Positions 8,232-15,498 of a stretch of DNA of 64,000 nt are shown piece after piece. Position 1 is the first letter of the stretch; every line of letters starts with the position of its first letter. The position numbers and the translations under genes are program-made. Under the pieces are notes generated by a model, which was not told the DNA's origin, did not search any database, and was given only the letters and a program-made list of their open reading frames with translations. Source of the stretch: Streptomyces sp. NBC_00554 (lineage in GTDB: Bacteria > Actinomycetota > Actinomycetes > Streptomycetales > Streptomycetaceae); assembly GCF_041431135.1 (NCBI RefSeq), contig NZ_CP107799.1:5766001-5830000 (forward strand). The letters run 5' to 3'.

Positions 8232-8653
8232 GGGTGACCTCCTGGCCGCGCATCGACGAAGAGTTCCGCGGTGACGGTGTAGCCGCCGTTGCTGTCGTGG
8301 ACGACCACCCGGTGGGCGATGGCGCTGACCATGCCTAAGCCCCGGCCGTGTTCGGCGTCCTCGTCCTGGTGCTCGACCTTCGGGGCAGTGCCGTTACCCC
8401 CGCCGTCCGTGACCGAGAGCGCGACGACCTGCGCGGACACCGCGAGGGCCAGATGGAAGCTGCCGGACTCCTGGCCGCTCGCCGTGTGCAGGATCGCGTT
8501 CGCGCTCAACTCGCTGACGATCAGCTCGGCGTCCTCGGCCAGCGGTGAACCGCGCAAGATGTCCCTCGTCCAGCGGCGCGCTCGGCTGACCTCTTCCGGG
8601 AATCCTGGGCAAGTGAGGCCCCAGACCCGCGCAGTGCTCGTATACTCGTGCAT
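8225..8653 (-). CDS. RsbW-like serine/threonine kinase / ATP-binding regulator (HATPase_c_2)
   Basis: 142 aa from the ATG at 8653; AAAGGAAC lies just upstream, which is better than the upstream ATG at 8683. A GHKL ATP-binding fold is visible: N-box LIVSELSANAILHT, G1 box VTDGGGNGTAP and G2 box HGRGLGMV. These are the signatures of anti-sigma factor/kinase proteins that Streptomyces carries in large numbers. No sigma factor or antagonist is encoded alongside; the small downstream protein is the likely partner. An operator-like palindrome (8644-8659) overlaps the start region. Confidence 0.85.
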   Translation of the reverse strand: MHEYTSTARVWGLTCPGFPEEVSRARRWTRDILRGSPLAEDAELIVSELSANAILHTASGQESGSFHLALAVSAQVVALSVTDGGGNGTAPKVEHQDEDAEHGRGLGMVSAIAHRVVVHDSNGGYTVTAELFVDARPGGHPC

Positions 8654-8659
8654 ACAAGT
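8644..8659. promoter_or_regulatory. Operator-like palindrome ACTCGT-N4-ACAAGT over the HATPase start
   Basis: Six-base arms matching 5 of 6, with a 4-nt spacer, covering the start codon and part of the ribosome-binding region. The same arm and spacer layout recurs at 10372-10387, and one arm recurs at 9196-9201 in front of the GntR gene, so it may be bound by that regulator. Confidence 0.4.
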
Positions 8660-8699
8660 TCCTTTATGCTGGTAGGCCGCCATGTGCAGCGGGTTCGGG

Positions 8700-9140
8700 C
8701 TAGACGAGTTTCACGCCGTCGTGGGCGCGGATGGCCGGCGGGGATGTCCCGTCGAGGGAGTCGAGTGCGTCCAGGACGCGGATCGCGTACGCCTCGTCGG
8801 CGAGTTCGGTGACTTCTTCGCGGGTGGCCCAGCGCAGTGCGCGGGTCTCGTCCCCGGTGGTGGGCGTCCCGTCGGCGGCCTCACAGCGGAAGACCAGAGA
8901 GACGATCAGGCCCGTCATGTTCTTGTAGACGCCGGTGAGGGTCGCGGGAACCGCGATCTTGATTCCGGTTTCTTCGAGGACCTCGCGCTGGAGTGCCTCG
9001 GGAATGGTTTCGTCGCGTTCGAGGACGCCACCCGGGGGTTCCCACTGGCCGTTGTCGCGACGCTTGATCAAGAGGGCCCGGCGCTGGTCGTCGATGATGA
9101 CTCCGGCAACGCTCACGGAGTGCGGACGGTCAGTGCTCAC
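8700..9140 (-). CDS. NUDIX hydrolase
   Basis: 146 aa from the GTG at 9140 (the frame stays open to 9197; the start is uncertain). It has a full Nudix box, G-x5-E-x7-REV-LEETG-I, in GGVLERDETIPEALQREVLE. These enzymes cleave nucleoside diphosphates linked to another moiety; the substrate cannot be told. The N-terminal strand SVSVAGVIIDDQRRALLIKR is typical. It is divergent from the GntR regulator and shares its 83-bp control region. NUDIX genes next to GntR repressors are common in actinomycete integrative elements, where some affect element behaviour. Confidence 0.88.
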   Translation of the reverse strand: MSTDRPHSVSVAGVIIDDQRRALLIKRRDNGQWEPPGGVLERDETIPEALQREVLEETGIKIAVPATLTGVYKNMTGLIVSLVFRCEAADGTPTTGDETRALRWATREEVTELADEAYAIRVLDALDSLDGTSPPAIRAHDGVKLV

Positions 9141-9195
9141 GTTCCTCGGCCCTCTCGGATGGCTAGGCTCTCCACCGTAGCAACAAAACTCGCCC

Positions 9196-9211
9196 ACTCG
9201 TCTAGATACCT
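9196..9211. promoter_or_regulatory. Operator-like site upstream of gntR
   Basis: ACTCGT-CTAG-ATACCT lies just 5' of the AAGGAG site of the regulator. The 13-bp string GCCCACTCGTCTA (9192-9204) recurs in inverse orientation at 10379-10391. This suggests autoregulation and control of the former int region, as known for KorSA-type GntR repressors. Confidence 0.4.
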
Positions 9212-9223
9212 AAAGGAGTAAAC

Positions 9224-10012
9224 GTGACCTCACTCCCGACCAGCCAGCTCGGCGATCTGGACCCCACGAGCGATCGTGCGGTGTTCCGGCAGATCGCCGA
9301 CCAGCTGCGCGAGGCCATCGACCGTGGGCGATTCACTGAGGGCGAAAAGCTGCCCTCGGAAGCCGAGCTCGTCGACCACTACGGGGTATCCCGTATGACG
9401 GTCCGAAACTCCTTCTCCATCCTCCAGGGCGAGGGCCTGGTGCACGCGGAGCACGGCAAGGGCGTCTTCGTACGACCGCGACCGCCCGTCCGCCGGCTGG
9501 CCTCCGACCGGTTCGCCCGGCGCCACCGCGAGCAGGGCAAGTCCGCGTTCATCGTCGAAGCGGACGCCGCGGGCAGTCACCCCCAGGTCGACAGCCTGGA
9601 GGTCAAGGAGGAGAAGGCCAGCCAGGACATCTCCACCCGCCTCGGTACCGTGCGGCGCGTACTCGCCCGTCGGCGCCGGTATCTGCTCGACGGGAAGCCG
9701 GTCGAGTTCGCCACCTCCTACCTCCCGCTCGACATCGCGCGAGACACCCCGATCGCCAAACCCAACCCAGGTCCCGGCGGCATCTACGCCCGCCTTGAGG
9801 AACTGGGCCACCGCCTCGACCACTTCGAGGAAGAGATCCGCGCCCGGATGCCCTCGCCGCCCGAGGTCAAAACGCTCCGGCTGGCCGCAGGTGTGCCGGT
9901 GATCCACCTCATCCGTACCGCCTTCGATACGGAAGGGCGGGCCGTGGAAGTCTGCGACACCGTGATGGCGGCGGATGCGTACGTGCTGTCGTACCAGCTC
10001 CCGGCTACGTGA
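9224..10012 (+). CDS. GntR-family regulator with UTRA domain (KorSA-like)
   Basis: 262 aa. The GTG is preceded by AAGGAG at 6 nt. A winged helix-turn-helix spans about 18-85 (AVFRQIADQLREAIDRGRF, then KLPSEAELVDHYGVSRMTVR). A UTRA ligand-binding domain spans about 105-255. This HutC-subfamily layout is shared by the repressors that silence pSAM2-type elements. It is encoded next to the integrase remnant and is probably autoregulated through the site at 9196. Its stop overlaps the next GTG by 4 bp. Confidence 0.9.
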   Translation: MTSLPTSQLGDLDPTSDRAVFRQIADQLREAIDRGRFTEGEKLPSEAELVDHYGVSRMTVRNSFSILQGEGLVHAEHGKGVFVRPRPPVRRLASDRFARRHREQGKSAFIVEADAAGSHPQVDSLEVKEEKASQDISTRLGTVRRVLARRRRYLLDGKPVEFATSYLPLDIARDTPIAKPNPGPGGIYARLEELGHRLDHFEEEIRARMPSPPEVKTLRLAAGVPVIHLIRTAFDTEGRAVEVCDTVMAADAYVLSYQLPAT

Positions 10013-10308
10013 GTGTGGATCACCTGATGCCTGGCGGAGCTTGGACAGGTGACGACCGCGAACACAACGACGCGTGTCACGAGCGCTGGTTGCGGGCGCA
10101 GAACAGGCGCACTCATCAGCCCGACTACCGGGATGACTGGTTCGACGAGCAGTGCGGCGGTTGCCGGTTCTGGGTCGCGCTGAGCGGAGAGCTGGGCCGG
10201 GACTGGGGGGTCTGCACCCGTCCAGGCTCGACGTTCGATGGGCGAGCCCGCTTCGAACACGACGGCTGCGAGTTGTTCGCCATCCGGGAAGACGGTTCCT
10301 TCGGGTGA
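10009..10308 (+). CDS. DUF3027-like cysteine-containing small protein
   Basis: 99 aa, translationally coupled to gntR (GTGA overlap). The core CGGCRFWVALSGELGRDWGV, then CTRPGSTFDGRARFEHDGCE resembles the DUF3027-type domain that Streptomyces encodes in several copies. Four cysteines in CGGC, C and C could bind metal. Function unknown; it probably works with the GntR protein or was an accessory gene of the element. Confidence 0.65.
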   Translation: MSVDHLMPGGAWTGDDREHNDACHERWLRAQNRRTHQPDYRDDWFDEQCGGCRFWVALSGELGRDWGVCTRPGSTFDGRARFEHDGCELFAIREDGSFG

Positions 10309-10371
10309 GTTCGCCTCGGTTCGGGCAGTGCAGGGGGAAACCTCTTCAGACTCATACACCCCAATAGGCAT

Positions 10372-10387
10372 ACTCATATAGACGAGT
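10372..10387. promoter_or_regulatory. Operator-like palindrome ACTCAT-ATAG-ACGAGT upstream of the integrase remnant
   Basis: Arms match 5 of 6 with a 4-nt spacer. It is part of the inverted copy of the 13-bp string found before gntR. It lies where the promoter of an excisionase/integrase operon would have been before that region was deleted. Confidence 0.4.
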
Positions 10388-10474
10388 GGGCAAGCTGTGC
10401 GGCAGGGTGGCCGCGTTCCTGGAGATCGGGTTCGAAGGCTGCATCTTGTACGGACGAGTAGATGGGAAGAATTC

Positions 10475-10588
10475 TCGCGCACCATGGACGTATGCACGTA
10501 CGTCGTGCAGGACGCGGAGCGCGAGGCCATCAGCCACATGGACCGGCTGCTCAAGCGGCGGCCGGTTGTGAGTGACCGCCCTCGTTGA
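10475..10588 (+). pseudogene. Eroded 3' end of a tyrosine-integrase gene (right copy)
   Basis: The frame reads SRTMDVCTYVVQDAEREAIS, then HMDRLLKRRPVVSDRPR and stops at TGA 10586-10588. Integrases of this type read SRTTMDVYTHV at the active-site tyrosine. Here the box is D-V-C-T-Y-V-V, so the catalytic Tyr has become Cys. The rest of the catalytic domain is missing; the break lies near 10470, after unrelated sequence. It sits between the hairpin and the GntR operon, the normal int position. Confidence 0.65.
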
Positions 10589-10606
10589 TGTCAAAAGTAG
10601 ATGTCA

Positions 10607-10638
10607 AAGGCCCCGGACCATGATCGGTCCGGGGCCTT
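10607..10638. terminator. Hairpin terminator between integrase remnant and tRNA-Arg
   Basis: 13-bp perfect arms and a 6-nt loop followed by TTTT on the plus strand. Identical to 1621-1652. It can stop both the rightward int transcript and the leftward tRNA transcript. Confidence 0.85.
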
Positions 10639-10642
10639 TTGC

Positions 10643-10688
10643 CTGGTGCCCCCGGCAGGATTCGAACCTGCGACACCCGCTTTAGGAG
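10643..10688 (-). repeat. att copy within tRNA-Arg(CCT)
   Basis: The 46-bp partner of 1657-1702, from the anticodon loop to the CCA end. The two copies diverge immediately inside the 5' half of the tRNA, which marks the right boundary of the recombined segment. Confidence 0.9.
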
Positions 10689-10719
10689 AGCGGTGCTCTA
10701 TCCCCTGAGCTACGAAGGC
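10644..10719 (-). tRNA. tRNA-Arg(CCT)
   Basis: A complete cloverleaf on the minus strand. The acceptor stem GCCTTCG pairs with CGGGGGC (two G-U pairs). The anticodon stem CCGCT/AGCGG holds loop CTCCTAA, giving anticodon CCT (codon AGG). The T-arm has GGTTCGAATCC. Discriminator A and CCA are encoded. Its 3' half served as attB for the island to its left. Confidence 0.97.
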
Positions 10720-11014
10720 GGGGCCTTGCGGGAAACGTGGCGGATGGCTCTGAGTGAGAGGTCAGCCAGGTCTCTGCAAGGTCTGCGCTGTCGTTAAAGG
10801 ACAGCTTCCGACAGGGTAGCGGATGCGGGCTGGGTGGTGGGGCGGCTGGGGTGGGGGTAGGTGATCAGCTCGGCGGGGCACCGGCTCGGGGTCGCTCCGG
10901 GCTTCCCCCGTTCCCCGGCGGTCGTGCCCTCCCCCTCGTTCCCCGGCGCCCCGGCGGTCGTGGTGACGCCCCCGGGTTCGTGGTCGTCGGACAGTGTTCG
11001 CCGCTGGCGCAGGT

Positions 11015-12793
11015 TCATCGCTGTCCGGCGGGCTCGGTCGTGGCGGGTGTGGTGATCTTCAGTGTGGTGGTGAGTTTTCGGTACAGGTCGTCGTGGGCGA
11101 GGAGGTCGGTGTGGGTGCCTGCGGCGCGCAGGGTTCCTCCGGCCAGGAGCAGGATGGTGTCGGCGTCGATGACGGTGGAGAGCCGGTGGGCGATGGTGAT
11201 GACGGTGCCCTGTTGAGCGATGCGGGAGATGACCTCGTGTACGGCGGCCTCGGTGAGGCCGTCGAGTTGGGCTGTCGCTTCGTCGAGGAGGAGCAGGTCG
11301 GGCGGGGTCACGATGACTCGGGCCAGGGCGATGCGTTGCCGCTGACCGCCGGACAGGCTGGTGCCGGTCACGGGTTCGTCGAGGCCGGCCGGGAGGCGTC
11401 GTACGGTCTCGTCGAGGTGCACCGCGGTCAGGGCGGCCCAGATCTCGTCGTCGGTCAGGTTCTGGTGGCGGTACGCGACATTGTCGCGAACTGTGCCGGG
11501 CAGCAAAGGGGATTCCTGTTCGACGTAGGCGATCCGCTGCCGTACGGAGCTGATCGCGAGGCTCTCGTAGGGTGCCCCGTTCATGGTGATGGTGCCGTGG
11601 TCGGGGCTGACGAACCGCAGTAGCAGCGACATGACGGTGGTCTTGCCCGCCCCGGACGGTCCGACGATCGCGATGTGCCCGCGGCGGGGGATGGCCGCGG
11701 TCAGTCCGCGCAGGGCGGGCTCCGCGGCGCCGGGATAGGTGAAGGACACGTCGTTGAGGGTGATGAGCTGCTCGCCGTCCACGCCCGGCGGAACCGGCGC
11801 GCCGGCGGTGACGTCCTCGGTGCGGATCTCCTCGGCCTGCCGGAGCCGTTCCGCGGCGGCGACGCCGGCCTGCATATGGGTCAGGTCCTCGGTCAGTTCC
11901 GTGATCGGCTCGACGACACCGAAGGCGTACAGCAGGAACGCGATCATGGTGGAGACCTCGAGGCCTCCGGTGCTGACCCGCCAGGCGCCCAGCGCGAGGA
12001 TGGCGATGACGGCCAGCTGCATTCCGGAGCCGGCGACCGACCAGGCGATGGCCTCGGTCCTGACCGCTCGGATGCTGTGGCGGGCCGAATCGTCCGCGTG
12101 GCCCATGATCCGGGAGATCTCACGCTCCTCCGCGCCGGACGACTTGACCGTGCGCATCGCCCCGACACCGCCTTCGAGCAGGCCGCCGAGCTGTCCGACC
12201 GATTCCTGCGCTTCGCGTTGCGCGCGGGCGATCCGCGGCATCAGGGAAGCGGCGAGGACACCGACGAGCACGATCGCGAGCAGTGTGCTGATCAGCAGTG
12301 GCACGTCGAGGACCGCCATCAGCACGATCGTGCCGACCAGCGAGACGGTTCCGTTGACCAGGTTCACCAGACTCGATGACGCCGCCTCCCGCAGCAGCAC
12401 GGTGTCGGAGGTGACGCGCGTGACGAGTTCGCCCTTGGACCGTGTGTGCAGATCGCCCAGCACGGACCGGAAGAAGCGGGACACCAGCGAACGCCGCGCG
12501 TCGAGCACCACGTTCTCCGCCAGGGCGCCGAGCAGCACCCACTGCACCACCCCCAGGCCCGCACTCACCACGAGCAGCGCCAGCAGAACGATCACCGGAC
12601 CCGCGATCGAGGCCGGCGACTCGATCGAGTCCAGCACCCACTTCGTCACCATCGGCGTGGCCAGCGAAGCGGCGGTCACACCGAGACCGAGAAGCAGGGA
12701 CAGCAGGAGGCGTCCGCGGTAGGGGCGAACGAACGACCACAACAGGCGAGCGTTCGACCACCGCGCACGACGCTCTGCGCGGGCGCTCGTCAT
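11015..12793 (-). CDS. ABC exporter, fused transmembrane and ATPase domains
   Basis: 592 aa half-transporter. The N-terminal membrane domain has six helices (about 20-310). The ATPase domain (about 345-580) has Walker A GPSGAGKTT, signature SGGQRQRIALARV, Walker B LLLLDEATAQLD and H-loop IAHRLSTV. It should homodimerise in the membrane. AAGGAG lies 8 nt before the ATG. It belongs to the multidrug/peptide exporter class. Two tiny ORFs lie upstream on the same strand and a two-component system diverges, so export of a small peptide or resistance to an envelope compound is plausible but unproven. Confidence 0.93.
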   Translation of the reverse strand: MTSARAERRARWSNARLLWSFVRPYRGRLLLSLLLGLGVTAASLATPMVTKWVLDSIESPASIAGPVIVLLALLVVSAGLGVVQWVLLGALAENVVLDARRSLVSRFFRSVLGDLHTRSKGELVTRVTSDTVLLREAASSSLVNLVNGTVSLVGTIVLMAVLDVPLLISTLLAIVLVGVLAASLMPRIARAQREAQESVGQLGGLLEGGVGAMRTVKSSGAEEREISRIMGHADDSARHSIRAVRTEAIAWSVAGSGMQLAVIAILALGAWRVSTGGLEVSTMIAFLLYAFGVVEPITELTEDLTHMQAGVAAAERLRQAEEIRTEDVTAGAPVPPGVDGEQLITLNDVSFTYPGAAEPALRGLTAAIPRRGHIAIVGPSGAGKTTVMSLLLRFVSPDHGTITMNGAPYESLAISSVRQRIAYVEQESPLLPGTVRDNVAYRHQNLTDDEIWAALTAVHLDETVRRLPAGLDEPVTGTSLSGGQRQRIALARVIVTPPDLLLLDEATAQLDGLTEAAVHEVISRIAQQGTVITIAHRLSTVIDADTILLLAGGTLRAAGTHTDLLAHDDLYRKLTTTLKITTPATTEPAGQR

Positions 12794-12919
12794 CGTCGGA
12801 CTCCTTGGCCAGGGCGGGTGCCGCTGGGTGTCGTTGGGTGGCAGAAGTGCGGGTCGCTGCGGTGCGGAGACGCGGAGGCGGTGTTCAGGAACGTGCTCTG
12901 CATGGGTCCCGTCAATTGC

Positions 12920-13063
12920 TCAGCGGGCCGGCGCTGCGAGCAGATCGGCGATGTGCCGGGCCGTCCCGGCGTACAGATCCGGGCGGAGAACGGCCAGGAT
13001 CCCGGCCGCCATCAGGAACACGATGAGGGCGGCTTCCCCACCGCCACCGAGGTGCCCGTTCAC
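12920..13063 (-). CDS. Candidate small membrane peptide
   Basis: 47 aa from a GTG that overlaps the stop of the preceding tiny ORF (GTGA); GGGGG lies 4 nt upstream. The sequence has a Gly-rich start, one strongly hydrophobic segment (AALIVFLMAAGILAVL) and an amphipathic tail (ARHIADLLAAPAR). It lies 126 bp upstream of the ABC exporter on the same strand. No family recognised. Confidence 0.35.
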   Translation of the reverse strand: MNGHLGGGGEAALIVFLMAAGILAVLRPDLYAGTARHIADLLAAPAR

Positions 13064-13221
13064 CTGACCCCCGCCGAGCCGGCACCCCTGGCAGCTCCGC
13101 TGCCGGACAGCATGGCAACTGCCCCCGGCGTACGGCCGGTTACTGCTGCCGACGTACGGCCGATTCCTGCTGCCGAGGCGCCGACCGGCGCCGTCGCAGC
13201 CCTGAGCCTCGCTGTGTTCAT
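13060..13221 (-). CDS. Candidate tiny Ala/Gly-rich ORF coupled to the next
   Basis: 53 aa. The ATG has AGAGGG about 8 nt upstream. The product MNTARLRAATAPVGASAAGI continues as an Ala/Gly/Thr-rich chain without Cys. Stop and next start overlap by 4 bp. It could be a secreted peptide precursor or a non-functional leader. The low-complexity composition makes it uncertain. Confidence 0.3.
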   Translation of the reverse strand: MNTARLRAATAPVGASAAGIGRTSAAVTGRTPGAVAMLSGSGAARGAGSAGVR

Positions 13222-13464
13222 GCACGTTCCCTCTTCACGGTGTCGGCCTGTGCCCCCATCCCACCGCTCCGTCCGTCTCGGATCACTCCGCCGACCAGCG
13301 GGACCACCCCCGCCACCCAGTGGTCGCGCACTTCCCCCAACCGGCTGGAACGGGCCCGCCGGTCGACTGCCCTCGACCACCGCCGGACCCATGGAGCGCC
13401 GGTCACGGCCTAGGGTCGACAGCCCAGCGGTCGCGAGCCGCCGTACGAGTGCGAAGGAACGACT

Positions 13465-14184
13465 GTGATCCGGGTAGTTGTGGTGGACGACGAGGCCTTG
13501 GTTCGGTCCGGCTTCGAATTGATCTTGAATTCGGCGGACGACATCCAGGTCGTCGCCACCACGGTCGGTGCTCAGGCGGTCGATGCGGTACGCCGTGAGG
13601 ACCCCGATGTCGTCCTGCTCGACATCCGGATGCCGGACGTGGACGGACTGACCGTGCTCGCCGAGTTGCAGGCGCTGCCGGTGGCTCCGGTGGTGGCGAT
13701 GCTGACGACCTTCGACACCGACGAGTACGTCATGACCGCACTGCACTCCGGAGCTGCCGGGTTCTTGCTCAAGGACACCGAACCCGACCAACTGGCGCAG
13801 CTGGTACGGACGTTGGCGGCAGGCGGCGTCGTCCTCTCGCCGAGGGCATCCCGTGCGGTCCTGCGGGAACGGCCCAATGGTCCGGCGCCGGTCGACACGG
13901 CGGAAGCCACCCGGGTGGGCCGGCTCACCGACCGGGAGCGGGAGGTGCTCACCCTCATCGCCGAGGGCCTCTCCAACGCCGACATCGGCGCCCGGATCCA
14001 CCTCAGCGCCGGCACCGTCAAGGACCACGTGAGCGCCATCCTCACGAAGCTCCGCGTCGGCAGCAGGGTCCAGGCCGCCCTCATCGCCCAGCGCACGGGC
14101 CTGCTGGACGACACGAGGGACGCGAGCCACACGCGCGACACACACCACACGAGGGACGCGAGGCACAAGGCGGGCGACGCGTAA
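13465..14184 (+). CDS. NarL/FixJ-family response regulator
   Basis: 239 aa. Receiver domain 1-120 with acidic pocket DD (9-10), phospho-acceptor Asp in VVLLDIRMP and Lys in FLLKD. LuxR-type helix-turn-helix at about 150-210 (LTDREREVLTLIAEGLSNAD). The last 25 residues are an unusual repeated tail rich in H-T-R-D. The GTG start follows GAAGGAACGACT. Its TAA overlaps the kinase ATG by one base, so kinase and regulator form one operon. Divergent from the ABC exporter, its most likely target. Confidence 0.93.
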   Translation: MIRVVVVDDEALVRSGFELILNSADDIQVVATTVGAQAVDAVRREDPDVVLLDIRMPDVDGLTVLAELQALPVAPVVAMLTTFDTDEYVMTALHSGAAGFLLKDTEPDQLAQLVRTLAAGGVVLSPRASRAVLRERPNGPAPVDTAEATRVGRLTDREREVLTLIAEGLSNADIGARIHLSAGTVKDHVSAILTKLRVGSRVQAALIAQRTGLLDDTRDASHTRDTHHTRDARHKAGDA

Positions 14185-15323
14185 TGCGCCGATGGTCCGT
14201 GCCCGCCATGCCCGCCGTGCCGGCCATCCCTGCCTGGGTGCGGAACGCAGGCCTCATCGCTCTCGCCGCCTTCGACGCCTCAGTCAACATGGAGACCGTC
14301 TCGCCCACCGCCCTGGTCCTGGCGGCCGTCGCCTGCGCCGCGCTCGCCTTCAGGCGCCGCTTCCCGCTGACGGTGTTCGCGCTGACTCTGCCCGCCACCC
14401 TGGTCCTGGAAGTCGTGGTCGCCCCGATCGCCGTCCTGTACACACTCGCCGAGCGTTCCCGGAACCGCCGACTCCTGGCCGGCTGTGCAGTTGTCTCGGC
14501 CACCGCCTTGGCCCTCCCATGGCCGCTGGACGGGGACGGGTTCGCCGAGACGGGCAACACATGGACGCTGATCTACTTCGGATATCTCCTGGCGGCCACG
14601 CTGGCGCCCGTGCTCGTGGGACAACTCGTCCAGGCCCGGCGCGACTTGAAGCAGCGGCTCGCGGAGATCGAGGAAGCGCGCGAGCACGAGAGGGCGTTGC
14701 ACGCCCAGGCCGTACTGGCCCGTGAACGCGCCCAGCTGGCCCGCGAGATGCACGACGTCGTCTCCCACCAGGTGAGTCTGATCGCCGTGCAGGCCGGCGC
14801 CCTGCAAGTGGCCTCCAAGGACGCCCCCAGCCGCGAGGCCGCCCACTCGATCCGCACCCTGAGCGTCGCCACCCTCGACGAACTCCGCCACATGGTCACC
14901 CTGTTGCGTGCCTCCGGCAGCGGAGCGACCGAGCTCACCCCACAGCCCACCCTCGCCCAGCTGGAGCAGCTGATCGCGAACAGCGGTATCGACGTGGAGT
15001 TCAGCGGCGTCGGGCCCACGACGGACATGGCCGCGCCCAGCCAGCGGGCGGTCTACCGCACCGTGCAGGAGGCGCTCACCAACGTACGCAAGCACGCCCC
15101 CGGAGCGACCGCGTGCATCGAGATCCGCCGCACCGGCCAGGGCACAGAGGTCACCGTCACCAACACCGCCCCCACCCGCCCCGCTCTCGCCCTGCCCAGT
15201 TCCCAGCAAGGCCTTATCGGCCTGCGAGAACGCGCCGAACTGCTCGGCGGCACCTTCGAGAGCGGACCGACGGAGGACAGCGGCTACCGGGTCCGGCTGC
15301 GCCTGCCCACCCACACCGCCTGA
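14184..15323 (+). CDS. Sensor histidine kinase (HisKA_3 type)
   Basis: 379 aa. Four or five predicted membrane helices lie in the first 150 residues. They are followed by a coiled linker, the dimerisation/phospho-acceptor motif AREMHDVVSHQVSLIAVQAG, and a GHKL ATPase with ALTNVRKHAPG and GLIGLRERAELLGG. It pairs with the NarL-type regulator immediately upstream. There is almost no extracellular loop, so it probably senses within or at the membrane, like kinases responding to envelope-active compounds. Confidence 0.93.
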   Translation: MRRWSVPAMPAVPAIPAWVRNAGLIALAAFDASVNMETVSPTALVLAAVACAALAFRRRFPLTVFALTLPATLVLEVVVAPIAVLYTLAERSRNRRLLAGCAVVSATALALPWPLDGDGFAETGNTWTLIYFGYLLAATLAPVLVGQLVQARRDLKQRLAEIEEAREHERALHAQAVLARERAQLAREMHDVVSHQVSLIAVQAGALQVASKDAPSREAAHSIRTLSVATLDELRHMVTLLRASGSGATELTPQPTLAQLEQLIANSGIDVEFSGVGPTTDMAAPSQRAVYRTVQEALTNVRKHAPGATACIEIRRTGQGTEVTVTNTAPTRPALALPSSQQGLIGLRERAELLGGTFESGPTEDSGYRVRLRLPTHTA

Positions 15324-15498
15324 ACAGCCGGCCGGATCGACACCGACGGCAGGCCACCTAACAGACCCCGCGACCCCGACCGGCGGGGGTCCGACCGCCG
15401 GTCGGGGGATGGCGGTCTGAACGCCTGGTCGACCAGCGTGGACGGCACGCGCAACGAGCGGCGCGCACACCGTTCACGAATGGAAGGGCAGAGACGAC

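Larger units (their letters stand above)
1657..10688. mobile_element. Decayed integrative element (genomic island) in tRNA-Arg(CCT)
   Basis: Bounded by 46-bp direct repeats. The right end has the order integrase 3' remnant, hairpin, tRNA, typical of actinomycete integrative and conjugative elements (AICEs). A GntR/UTRA regulator of the kind that represses such elements is kept near the int end. No replication initiator, FtsK-like TraB or complete integrase is present, so the element cannot move by itself. Remaining cargo: an NLR-like operon, a SUKH protein, an anti-sigma-type ATPase, a NUDIX hydrolase and small unknowns. Confidence 0.8.

Noticed and set aside
13222..14166. 368-aa minus frame extending the tiny ORF at 13060
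   Set aside because: It is antisense to the response regulator; only the last 53 codons have their own ribosome-binding site.
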